Source of the DNA: an uncultured Variovorax sp.
GTDB lineage: Bacteria; Pseudomonadota; Gammaproteobacteria; Burkholderiales; Burkholderiaceae
Reading direction: 5' to 3'
Assembly: GCA_946478645.1 (NCBI GenBank)
Contig: CAMLCW010000085.1
Location: forward strand, 1 to 15,080
DNA: 15,080 nucleotides
The position numbers and the translations under genes were made by a program. Shown piece after piece: positions 1-6,122 of this stretch; positions within the stretch are counted from its first letter, which is position 1; each line of letters opens with the position of its first letter. Below the pieces are notes generated by a model that was not told where the DNA came from, made no database searches, and was given only the letters and a program-made list of their open reading frames with translations.

Positions 1-612
1 GGCGAAGTGGCCGGGCAGCTGCGCGTGGGTACCGTGGGGCCGGGTTTCGTGATGAAGCTGGTGGCCCAATTCCGGCAGGCCTTTCCACTGGTCCAGGTGC
101 GGCTGGACAGCGACAACTCGCAGGGCGTGATGCGCAAGATCCTCGATGCCGTCACCGACGTTGCGATCACCGGCAACCCCGGCGACGATCCGCGGCTGTA
201 CGCGGTGCGGCTCGGCTCGCACGAGGTCCTGGTGTTCGTCAACCGGTCGCATCCGTGGGCGCAGCTCGATTCGGTCAAGCTGCGCCAACTCGACGGCCAG
301 CCCATGATCATGCGCGAGCTCGGCTCGATGACGCGCGATGCCATCGAGGCGACCATGGCCGAGCATGGCGTGCGCCCGGCGGTGGTCATGGACGTTCCGC
401 GCGAGGCGGTCCGGGAGGCGGTGCGCGAAGGACTGGGCATCGGCATCGTCTCTGAGGCGGAAGCGCGCGAGCATCCCGACCTGCACATGCTGCGAATTTC
501 CGACTTTCCGAGCTACACGCAGAGCTACGTCATCTGTCTGCGGGCGCGCCAGTTCTCGCGGCCGATCGCCGCCTTCCTCGATCTTGCCGAGACCCAGGCA
601 CGCGGCCGTTGA
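1..612 (+). CDS. LysR-family transcriptional regulator, C-terminal effector domain (5' truncated)
   Basis: The frame is open from the first base and ends at TGA 610-612, leaving about 203 residues; the N-terminal helix-turn-helix (usually about 95 residues) lies outside the window. The fragment opens with GEVAGQLRVGTVGPG, the linker and first beta strand typical of LysR substrate-binding domains (G-x-LRxG). It continues with an LDSDNSQGVMRKILD-type effector-pocket segment, a DVAITGNP strand, and the GLGIGIVSEAEA segment that usually precedes the last helices. Such proteins bind a small metabolite through this periplasmic-binding-protein-like fold and control nearby, often divergent, genes. 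The target and ligand cannot be told because the upstream neighbour is missing. The gene is not degraded, only cut by the window edge. The family call is firm; the subfamily is open. Confidence 0.88.
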   Translation, partial: GEVAGQLRVGTVGPGFVMKLVAQFRQAFPLVQVRLDSDNSQGVMRKILDAVTDVAITGNPGDDPRLYAVRLGSHEVLVFVNRSHPWAQLDSVKLRQLDGQPMIMRELGSMTRDAIEATMAEHGVRPAVVMDVPREAVREAVREGLGIGIVSEAEAREHPDLHMLRISDFPSYTQSYVICLRARQFSRPIAAFLDLAETQARGR

Positions 613-625
613 GCACCGCCGGCGA

Positions 626-656
626 AGAGTTGTTCCGGTTTTCTGTGCACAACTCT
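626..656. repeat. 8-bp inverted repeat downstream of the LysR gene
   Basis: AGAGTTGT at 626-633 pairs perfectly with ACAACTCT at 649-656 across a 15-nt spacer. It begins 14 nt after the LysR stop codon. No T-run follows, so it is not a classic intrinsic terminator; it could be an mRNA 3' hairpin or an operator. The rest of 613-775 shows no gene and no other structure that I can support. Confidence 0.35.
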
Positions 657-775
657 GTGGGTTGTCTGAGGACCAGGGTGGCCGATGCCAGCATTGGCGC
701 GGGTTCGCACCACATTGCCTGCGGAACGGGCAGGCGGCGCGGCAGGGGAAAAATGCCGCCGGCGGCGGGCAAGAA

Positions 776-810
776 AAAAGCCCTAAGTAGTTGATCTACT
801 TAGGGCTTTT
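776..810. terminator. Bidirectional intrinsic terminator-like hairpin
   Basis: A perfect 15-bp inverted repeat (776-790 and 796-810) has a 5-nt loop TTGAT. The arms end in A and T runs, so both strands produce a stem followed by U residues. On the minus strand the T-run is longer (CTTTTTTCTT), and the hairpin starts 6 nt after the tRNA 3' end, so it most likely terminates the tRNA transcript. On the plus strand it may also stop read-through from the LysR gene. Confidence 0.88.
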
Positions 811-816
811 GGGTGT

Positions 817-893
817 TGGTGGCTCTTCACGGACTCGAACCGCGGACCTGTGGATTATGATTCCATCGCTCTAACCGACTGAGCTAAAGAGCC
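817..893 (-). tRNA. tRNA-Met (anticodon CAT, elongator type)
   Basis: Read on the minus strand this is a full cloverleaf of 77 nt with CCA encoded. The acceptor arm GGCTCTT pairs perfectly with AAGAGCC. The D arm is GCTC/GAGC, the anticodon loop ATCATAA has CAT at 857-859, and the T arm CGCGG-TTCGAGT-CCGTG is complete. The anticodon stem has an A27-C43 mismatch, and position 32 is A, which is unusual. Overall the sequence resembles elongator tRNA-Met rather than initiator tRNA. A CAT anticodon can also belong to tRNA-Ile2, where C34 is modified to lysidine by TilS; that is less likely but not excluded by eye. Confidence 0.92.
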
Positions 894-922
894 GTTCGGC
901 ACAGTGCTGCACCGAGCCCAAG

Positions 923-953
923 ATTATAGCGCAGGCTGCAGCCCCCAGATCAA
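923..953 (-). promoter_or_regulatory. Promoter of the tRNA-Met gene
   Basis: On the minus strand a perfect -10 hexamer TATAAT (928 to 923) is preceded by TTGATC (953 to 948; four of six matches to the -35 consensus) at a 19-nt spacing. Transcription would start near 916, giving a leader of about 23 nt for RNase P to remove before the tRNA 5' end at 893. Confidence 0.6.
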
Positions 954-1028
954 GCCCCGCCGCGCACCCCGGTGTCTTTTTCGCACGGCGCAACCCCGTT
1001 GCCCCGCGTGGCCCGTACAAGCCCGGGT

Positions 1029-1034
1029 GACAAT
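1029..1034 (+). promoter_or_regulatory. -10-like element of the sigma-factor gene
   Basis: GACAAT lies exactly 6 nt before ATG 1041, so the predicted transcription start falls on or next to the start codon. No convincing -35 hexamer is visible at 16-18 nt. It matches the GACAAT/TACAAT hexamers found before several other genes in this window. Confidence 0.4.
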
Positions 1035-1040
1035 CCGCCC

Positions 1041-1721
1041 ATGTCCGCGCTGCCCCGCGCCCCTTCCGCCAAAGCCGCCAACGAGCGCAACGCCATGCCC
1101 GACGACCAGTTGATGCTGGCCTATGCGCGCGGCGATGGCGCGGCTTTCGACCTGCTCTATGCGCGCCACGAGGCCGGGCTGTTCCGCTTCGTCAAGCGGC
1201 TGCTCGGTGCGCGGCTGGCCTCGCAGGCGGACGAGGTGTTCCAGGACACCTGGGTACGGATCATTGCCGCGCGCGAGAGCTTCTCGCCGCAGGGCGCGGC
1301 CTGGCGCACCTGGGCCTTCACGATCGCCCACAACCTGGCCATGGACCGGCTGCGCGTGAGCGGGCGCGAGGTGGCGCTCGACGACGTGGATGGCGGCCAC
1401 GGCGGCGACGACCATGGCACGGTGCCGACGCTCGACCGCGGCGTGCGGGCGGCAGCGGGCCACGCCGGCGCGCATCCCTCGGCCGAGGAGCTCGCGTTCT
1501 GGCGCGCCGCGGGCCGGCGCCTGCTGGCTTGCCTCGACGAACTGCCGGCCGAACAGCGCGCCGCCTTCCTGCTGCACCACGAGGACGGCATGACCGTCGA
1601 AGCGCTCGCGGCGAGCCTGCAGATCGGCTTCGAGACCGTGCGCAGCCGGCTGCGCTACGGCCTGCAGAAGCTGCGCACGTGCATGGCGCGCTACCTGTCG
1701 GTGCTGGAGCAGCGCGCATGA
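1041..1721 (+). CDS. ECF-like RNA polymerase sigma factor
   Basis: The 226-residue product has sigma-70 region 2 at about residues 24-104 and region 4 at about 160-215. Region 2 contains DEVFQDTWVRI and the core-binding/-10 segment WRTWAFTIAHNLAMDRLR. Region 4 has LDELPAEQRAAFLLHHEDGM and the -35-binding helix-turn-helix ending VRSRLRYGLQKLR. Regions 1.1 and 3 are absent, as in group 4 (ECF) sigma factors. The linker is long and His/Gly/Asp-rich (DGGHGGDDHG). I chose ATG 1041; the frame is open further upstream, but the -10-like hexamer at 1029-1034 argues against that, and ATG 1095 (MPDDQLMLAY) is an alternative. No Shine-Dalgarno precedes 1041. The last codons overlap the next gene, which suggests co-expression with a regulatory partner. 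The signal it answers to is unknown. Confidence 0.88.
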   Translation: MSALPRAPSAKAANERNAMPDDQLMLAYARGDGAAFDLLYARHEAGLFRFVKRLLGARLASQADEVFQDTWVRIIAARESFSPQGAAWRTWAFTIAHNLAMDRLRVSGREVALDDVDGGHGGDDHGTVPTLDRGVRAAAGHAGAHPSAEELAFWRAAGRRLLACLDELPAEQRAAFLLHHEDGMTVEALAASLQIGFETVRSRLRYGLQKLRTCMARYLSVLEQRA

Positions 1722-2728
1722 CGACGAACGACGCGGACGACGACGACAACGCACTGCGCGATCCCGCGTTGCGCCGCGCGCTCGACCATGCGCCCGATCG
1801 AGACGCGCTGCCCGACCCGCGGACCCGCGACGCGATCCGGAAGATGGCACACAACCTTGCGCCCGTGCCTGCGCCGTCGGAGGCTTCGGCCGCTGCCATG
1901 CCCTGGTGGCGCCGCTTGATCGGCGACGGCGCGAAAAACCGCATGCCGTGGAATGCGGCCTTTGCCACGGTGCTCGTGGCGACATTCGTCACGGTGCTCT
2001 GGCAGCACGAGCCGGTGCCCGATGCGAGGCTGGACGGGGAGGCGCCGGTCGCGCAAGTGCCGGCCCCGGCCCCGGCCCCGGCCCCGGCCCCGGCCCCGGC
2101 CGCGGTGCCCGCACCTGCACCGAACGTTGCCCGCAGCCAGCGCGAAGAAGATGCCGCGCAGCGCCGGACCGAGGCGGCACGCCAACCGGCGCCTTCCGGG
2201 GCCATGGCGGACCGCGCCGCGGTCGAGGTGCAGCGCAGCGCGCCGCCATCGCCGCAATCCGCGCCGGCGCCCGCCGCCGCGGTCGCGCCGGCGGCACCCG
2301 CTCCGCCACCTGTTGCAGAGGCCGCGCCGGAATCCGCACCTGCGGCGCCCTTGGCCGCGCCGGCACGCGCAGCCGCCAAGGCGCAGGCTTCGGTGGTGAC
2401 GCGTGCGCCCTTGTTCGCAGCGCTCGACCGCTGGACCTCGCTGAACTGGGTGGCCAGCGGCCAGGCCGTGCGCGAGGCACGCGGTGACACCGAAGACCTG
2501 GCGGCACTCGTGAACGCCGTCGCGCGCTCGGCCGTCGTGCCGGATGCTGCGCTGGCTGCGCCGGTCGAGGTGCGCATCGAGTTGCACGCGGGCGCGCAGT
2601 TGCTCGCGGTGCTTGAGATCGCGGGCGATCAGGTGCGCTGGGCGGCGCCGCAGGGCGGCACCAGCTTCGTCGGCACGCCGCCGCCGCCCGCGCTCGCGGC
2701 GCTGCGCGCTGCGCTCAGGCGTTCTTGA
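1718..2728 (+). CDS. Pro/Ala-rich single-pass membrane protein, putative anti-sigma partner
   Basis: The 336-residue product starts at ATG 1718, overlapping the sigma-factor stop (ATGA), a sign of translational coupling. The N-terminus is acidic (four consecutive Asp near residue 7) with a charged helical segment to about residue 48. WWRRL and Lys/Arg residues precede one hydrophobic segment at about 77-95, predicting N-in/C-out topology. Then come seven Pro-Ala pairs and a long Pro/Ala-rich spacer to about residue 225. A more ordered C-terminal domain follows ([20 protein letters not shown] to the end). There is no cysteine, so it cannot be a zinc-binding (HxxxCxxC) anti-sigma factor. Position and topology suggest an anti-sigma or sigma-sensor role; this is inference, as I recognise no named domain. 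Its last 14 bp overlap the 3' end of the opposing enoyl-CoA hydratase gene. Confidence 0.75.
   Translation: MTTNDADDDDNALRDPALRRALDHAPDRDALPDPRTRDAIRKMAHNLAPVPAPSEASAAAMPWWRRLIGDGAKNRMPWNAAFATVLVATFVTVLWQHEPVPDARLDGEAPVAQVPAPAPAPAPAPAPAAVPAPAPNVARSQREEDAAQRRTEAARQPAPSGAMADRAAVEVQRSAPPSPQSAPAPAAAVAPAAPAPPPVAEAAPESAPAAPLAAPARAAAKAQASVVTRAPLFAALDRWTSLNWVASGQAVREARGDTEDLAALVNAVARSAVVPDAALAAPVEVRIELHAGAQLLAVLEIAGDQVRWAAPQGGTSFVGTPPPPALAALRAALRRS
2060..2101 (+). repeat. Seven tandem CCGGCC hexamers
   Basis: Seven perfect head-to-tail CCGGCC units lie in frame in the membrane protein gene and encode seven Pro-Ala pairs just after the membrane segment. Gain or loss of a unit would keep the frame and change only the length of the periplasmic spacer. 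Confidence 0.9.
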
Positions 2729-3494
2729 AGTCGGGCTGGCGCTTGGTCAGGAAGGCGTCCATGCCTTCCTTCTGGTCCTGCGTGGCGAACAGCGCGTGGA
2801 ACAGCCGGCGCTCAAACATCACGCCGTCGGAAAGGCCGCTCTCGAAGGCGCGGTTGACGGACTCCTTGGCCGCCATCACTGCGATCTGCGAGTAGCCGCA
2901 GATCACCAGCGCGGCGCCGAGCGCTTCGTCAGCAAGCTTTTCGTAAGGCACCACGCGGCTCACGAGCCCGGCGCGCTCGGCTTCGGCCGCGTCCATCATG
3001 CGGGCGGTGAGCGCCATGTCCATGGCCTTGCTCTTGCCGACCGCGCGCGGCAGGCGCTGCGTGCCGCCGGCGCCGGGGATCACGCCGATCTTGATCTCGG
3101 GCTGGCCGAACTTGGCGTTGTCGGCCGCGATGATGAAGTCGCACATCATTGCGAGTTCGCAGCCGCCGCCCAGCGCGAAGCCGCTCACCGCGGCGATCAC
3201 CGGCTTGCGGATCGAGCGGATGGTTTCCCAGTTGCGCGTGATGTAGTCGCCCTTGTAGGTGTCGATGAAGCTGTACTTGGCCATGGCCGCGATGTCGGCC
3301 CCGGCGGCGAATGCGCGCTCGCTCCCGGTCACGATGATGCAGCCGATGGCGTCGTCGGCATCGAAGGCCTTGAGCGCCTGGCCCAGTTCGGTCATCAGCG
3401 CGTCGTTGAGTGCATTGAGCGCTTTCGGGCGGTTCAGGGTGACGATGCCGACCTTGCCTGCTTCGGTCCGCACGTCGATGTTTTCGTAGCTCAT
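2715..3494 (-). CDS. Enoyl-CoA hydratase/isomerase family protein
   Basis: The 259-residue crotonase-fold enzyme is full length for the family. It adds water across trans-2-enoyl-CoA, the second step of beta-oxidation. Oxyanion-hole motifs are AAGADI (residues 63-68) and [12 protein letters not shown] (105-116). Both catalytic glutamates of true hydratases are present: Glu113 in GGGCELAM and Glu133 in [19 protein letters not shown]. This makes it a hydratase rather than a divergent crotonase homologue. The start MSYENIDV has a GGAG ribosome site 5 nt upstream. It stands alone on the minus strand, with no other fatty-acid gene next to it. Its 3' end overlaps the sigma-partner gene by 14 bp. 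The substrate chain length and pathway (fatty acid, phenylacetate or amino-acid breakdown) cannot be read from the sequence. Confidence 0.94.
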   Translation of the reverse strand: MSYENIDVRTEAGKVGIVTLNRPKALNALNDALMTELGQALKAFDADDAIGCIIVTGSERAFAAGADIAAMAKYSFIDTYKGDYITRNWETIRSIRKPVIAAVSGFALGGGCELAMMCDFIIAADNAKFGQPEIKIGVIPGAGGTQRLPRAVGKSKAMDMALTARMMDAAEAERAGLVSRVVPYEKLADEALGAALVICGYSQIAVMAAKESVNRAFESGLSDGVMFERRLFHALFATQDQKEGMDAFLTKRQPDFKNA

Positions 3495-3503
3495 GGTGTC
3501 TCC

Positions 3504-3542
3504 GGGGAAGAGGGGGAAAAGGGGAATGGGGGCGAAGAAAAA
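3504..3542 (-). promoter_or_regulatory. Polypyrimidine leader of the enoyl-CoA hydratase mRNA
   Basis: The plus strand is purine in 37 of 39 positions (only T3527 and C3533 differ), so the mRNA leader read from the minus strand is almost pure pyrimidine. It lies between a TATAGT -10-like hexamer (3556 to 3551) and the GGAG ribosome site. Pyrimidine-rich leaders can bind ribosomal protein S1; that role is inferred. Confidence 0.4.
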
Positions 3543-3550
3543 CGCGCTTC

Positions 3551-3556
3551 ACTATA
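3551..3556 (-). promoter_or_regulatory. -10-like element of the enoyl-CoA hydratase gene
   Basis: TATAGT on the minus strand (3556 to 3551) differs from the consensus at one base and would start transcription near 3544, about 50 nt before the ATG. No clear -35 partner is visible. Confidence 0.4.
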
Positions 3557-3596
3557 CCCAGCATGGCTGTGCGGCCGTGTGCGCGAAGGCCTTTCA

Positions 3597-3615
3597 TTTG
3601 AGAATTATTCTCATC
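3597..3615 (+). promoter_or_regulatory. Fur box (iron-responsive operator)
   Basis: The core TGAGAAT-T-ATTCTCA (3599-3613) is a perfect 7-1-7 palindrome and matches 13 of 15 positions of the TGATAATNATTATCA Fur model. A second half-overlapping pair, ATTCT at 3607-3611 and AGAAT at 3617-3621, extends it to the right, as in sites that bind two Fur dimers. The site abuts the -10-like TAGAAT (3616-3621) of the DUF2325 gene, so bound Fe-Fur would block that promoter. Confidence 0.82.
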
Positions 3616-3621
3616 TAGAAT
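3616..3621 (+). promoter_or_regulatory. -10-like element of the DUF2325 gene
   Basis: TAGAAT differs from TATAAT at one base and ends 7 nt before ATG 3629, predicting a transcript starting at or next to that ATG. It also contains the first bases of the alternative ATG at 3620. The -35 region falls in the left flank of the Fur box and has no strong match. Confidence 0.4.
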
Positions 3622-3628
3622 GCCCGCC

Positions 3629-4255
3629 ATGGAATCTCCCGTGCAAGAGCAAGAACATGCCGTGCTGCTGCGGGCCTACGCCCGTGCGCAGGAGCGATGC
3701 TCGCGCCTGCTGGCGGCGCAGGCCGCCCGGATCGAGCGGCTCGAGGCACAGGTGATGCGATTGCGCGGCGCGCTGGTGACACGCGACTCGGCCATTGCGC
3801 TCGTGCGTGAAGAACTTGCGGCGCGGGCGGCCGCGGGCGGCACATTGCCGAAGCGGCTGCATGGCCTGCTGGCACCCGCACCGGTGCGCCGGCGCGCGCC
3901 GGTGCCGCCGCCGCATGCGGACCTGCGCGAGAAGGCCGTGCTGTGCGTCGGCCGCACCGACGAGGCCGAAGCGCCTTCGCTCGCGCGCCAGCTGGTCGAG
4001 ATCGCCGGCGGACGCTACCTGCACCATGGCGGCGACGATGCCGATGCGCAGGCGCTCGAAGCGGGGCTGCGCGCGGCCGACCTCGTGATCTGCCAGGCCG
4101 GCTGCGTGAGCCACGGCGCCTACTGGCGCGTGCAGGACCACTGCCGCCGCACCGGCAAGCCCTGCGTGCTGGTCGGCGATGCGGGCGATGCGCAGCCGGT
4201 GCAGTTCATGCGCCAGCCGCCGGCCACCGAAGAACAGGCGCACAGCCTGCGCTGA
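3629..4255 (+). CDS. DUF2325 domain protein with N-terminal coiled coil, Fur-box controlled
   Basis: The product is 208 residues from ATG 3629, or 211 from ATG 3620; neither has a Shine-Dalgarno, and I prefer 3629 because of the TAGAAT hexamer 7 nt upstream. Residues 5-67 look like a heptad coiled coil (RIERLEAQVMRLRGAL). A Pro/Arg-rich linker follows (81-96). From about 103 to 185 there is the DUF2325 pattern: VLCVGR (104-109), HHGG (132-135), a DLVICQ strand (151-156), SHGAYWRV (161-168) and CRRTGKPC (172-179). Cys155, Cys159, His162, His171, Cys172 and Cys179 cluster there and could bind metal, which is untested. The family has no settled function. The operator directly over its start suggests induction under iron starvation. 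It converges on the M61 peptidase gene with only 10 bp between stops. Confidence 0.86.
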   Translation: MESPVQEQEHAVLLRAYARAQERCSRLLAAQAARIERLEAQVMRLRGALVTRDSAIALVREELAARAAAGGTLPKRLHGLLAPAPVRRRAPVPPPHADLREKAVLCVGRTDEAEAPSLARQLVEIAGGRYLHHGGDDADAQALEAGLRAADLVICQAGCVSHGAYWRVQDHCRRTGKPCVLVGDAGDAQPVQFMRQPPATEEQAHSLR

Positions 4256-4265
4256 AGGGCGCGGC

Positions 4266-6122
4266 TCAGCCGCCTTCGGCCGGCGCGAGCCAAGCCGACA
4301 CCTTGGCCGTATCGTGCGCAAACAGCCGCCATGTGGTGGCACCGACCGGCAGCACGAGCGGCAGCCTGAGCAGCCTGCGGTCGCGCGCCACGATGGCGGT
4401 GCAGCGCGCGGCGTCGCCGAGGTAGAGCGCCAGATCGTCGAGCTTGGCGATGCGCCAGGCCTGGCCGGCACGCAGTTGCCCCTTGCGGCCGGCGGCGGGC
4501 AGCTCGATGCCGATCCATTCGTCGTTGGCCGAGAAGCCGGCCTTCTCGGCCGCACCGCCGCGCAGCACCACCTTGACCTGCACGCTGCCGTTGCCCTCGG
4601 CCACGCGAAGGCCCAGCGCCTGCGCCTGCTGCGAGGGATCTTCGAGCGCGGCCACGCCATGCGCACGCAGCAGGTCGGCCAGCGGCAGTTCGTCGGTCGA
4701 ATGCACCCATTGCGCCAGCTCCGCGGCATACGGGCGGCCGCCCACGGCCTCGAGCGCGGCGGCAATGCCGGCTTCGTCGATCGGCCCGCCGCCGCTGTGC
4801 GCCCAGAGGTGGCGCATCACGTCGTCGAGCGTGCCCTTGCCTTCGCGGCGCAGCGTGAGGTCGAAGCACAGCGCGACCAGCGCGCCCTTGGTGTAGTAGC
4901 TGACGGTGCTGTTGGGCGTCTGCTCGTCCTGCCGGTAGTACTTGACCCAGGCGTCGAAGCTCGCGTCGGCCACCGGCTGCACGAGGCGGCCCGGGGTCTG
5001 CAGCACCTGGTTGATGGTCTTGTTGAGCAGGCGCAGGTAGCCGGCGTTGTCGATGCGCCCGGCGCGGCGCAGCAACAGGTCGTCGTAGTAGCTCGTGAAG
5101 CCTTCGAAGAACCACAGCAGTTGCGTGTAGTTCTCGCGGCCATAGTCGTAGCGCGCGAACTCGGCCGGGCGCATGCGCTTGACGTTCCAGGTATGGAAGT
5201 ACTCGTGGCTGATGAGGCCCATCAGCGTGGTGTAGCCCTCGGGCTGCTTCTTCGCGCCGCGCTGCGGCAGGTCGCGCCGGTTGCAGATGAGCGCCGTGGA
5301 ATGCCGGTGCTCGAGGCCGCCGTAGCCGTCGTCGACGGCGTTGAGCATGAAGACGTAGCGGTCGATCGGCAGCGCCGGCCCGCCGCGGCGCCCGGCCTTC
5401 TGGCCGTGCCAGAAGCGCAGCTCGGCCTCGCAGATGGCCTGGGTGTCGGCGATCAGACGCTCGCCGTCGAAAGACGCCGCGGCGCCCGCGACCACGAAGC
5501 GGTGCGGCACGCCGCAGGCTTCGAACTCGGCGCTCCAGAAGGCGCCCATCTCGACCGGGCTGTCGGCGAGCTCGTCGTAGTCGGCGGCCAGGTAGCACCC
5601 GAAGCCCTGCTTGTCGATCTTCGCGGGCCGCAGCGCCGTGGCGCACGACCAGCGTGCGGCGTCGGGCGTGGGCAGTGCGGGTGCGACGACCTCGAGCGCA
5701 TGCGGCGCCTCGGTGTGGCCCTCGACACGCAGGCACAGGCTGGTGCCGTTGAAGAAGCCGCGCGCGGCATCGAGCCAGGCGGTGCGCACCGAGTTGTCGT
5801 AGGCGCACACCTGGTAGTGCAGCACCAGCGGCTGGCCGGGCGCGCAGTCGACCTGCCAGCTGCATTTGTCGAGCTGCACGAGCACGGGCTTGCGGCGCCC
5901 CTGCGTGGCGCGCAGGCCCTGCAGGTTCTTGGCGAATTCGCGCACCAGGTAGCTGCCCGGAATCCACACCGGCAGCGACACGCGCTGCTGCGCAGAGGGC
6001 GCGGCGATGGTCAGCGTGACGGCGTAGAGATGCGCATGCAGGTCGGCGCATTCGATGCGGTAGTGCACCGCCGCTTCCGGCGCCGCCTTGCCGGCGCGCC
6101 GGGATGGAGTCTTGGCGGCCAT
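4266..6122 (-). CDS. M61-family metallopeptidase (glycyl-aminopeptidase-like) with PDZ-like segment
   Basis: The 618-residue product has the M61 N-terminal beta domain (VSLPVWIPGSYLVREFAKN at about 48-66). A gluzincin zinc site follows: HEYFH at 306-310, within LMGLISHEYFHTWNVKRMRP, and the third ligand Glu340 in WFFEGFTSYYDDLL. A PDZ-like segment occupies about 525-590 (VKVVLRGGAAEKAGF followed by DEWIGIELP). Members cleave N-terminal residues, often Gly or Ala, from peptides. No signal peptide is visible from the chosen start MAAKTPSRRAG, so it may be cytoplasmic, though many relatives are exported. Its ATG overlaps the dsbC stop by one base (TGATG) and lacks a clear ribosome site, so translation is probably coupled to dsbC. 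It is the last gene of the minus-strand operon. Confidence 0.92.
   Translation of the reverse strand: MAAKTPSRRAGKAAPEAAVHYRIECADLHAHLYAVTLTIAAPSAQQRVSLPVWIPGSYLVREFAKNLQGLRATQGRRKPVLVQLDKCSWQVDCAPGQPLVLHYQVCAYDNSVRTAWLDAARGFFNGTSLCLRVEGHTEAPHALEVVAPALPTPDAARWSCATALRPAKIDKQGFGCYLAADYDELADSPVEMGAFWSAEFEACGVPHRFVVAGAAASFDGERLIADTQAICEAELRFWHGQKAGRRGGPALPIDRYVFMLNAVDDGYGGLEHRHSTALICNRRDLPQRGAKKQPEGYTTLMGLISHEYFHTWNVKRMRPAEFARYDYGRENYTQLLWFFEGFTSYYDDLLLRRAGRIDNAGYLRLLNKTINQVLQTPGRLVQPVADASFDAWVKYYRQDEQTPNSTVSYYTKGALVALCFDLTLRREGKGTLDDVMRHLWAHSGGGPIDEAGIAAALEAVGGRPYAAELAQWVHSTDELPLADLLRAHGVAALEDPSQQAQALGLRVAEGNGSVQVKVVLRGGAAEKAGFSANDEWIGIELPAAGRKGQLRAGQAWRIAKLDDLALYLGDAARCTAIVARDRRLLRLPLVLPVGATTWRLFAHDTAKVSAWLAPAEGG

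Noticed and set aside
645..653. DnaA-box-like TGTGCACAA
   Set aside because: It has one mismatch to the reverse complement of TTATNCACA, only one copy, and no AT-rich region or replication gene nearby. A chance match is likely.
817..893. tRNA as an integration site (attB) for a mobile island
   Set aside because: No integrase, no direct repeat of the tRNA 3' end, and no composition change are seen on either side within the window.
924..1985. A 353-codon open frame on the minus strand opposite the sigma-factor gene
   Set aside because: Its translation is Arg/Ala/Gly-rich without motifs, it lies antisense to a clear sigma factor, and it would also overlap the tRNA promoter. It is a GC-bias shadow frame.
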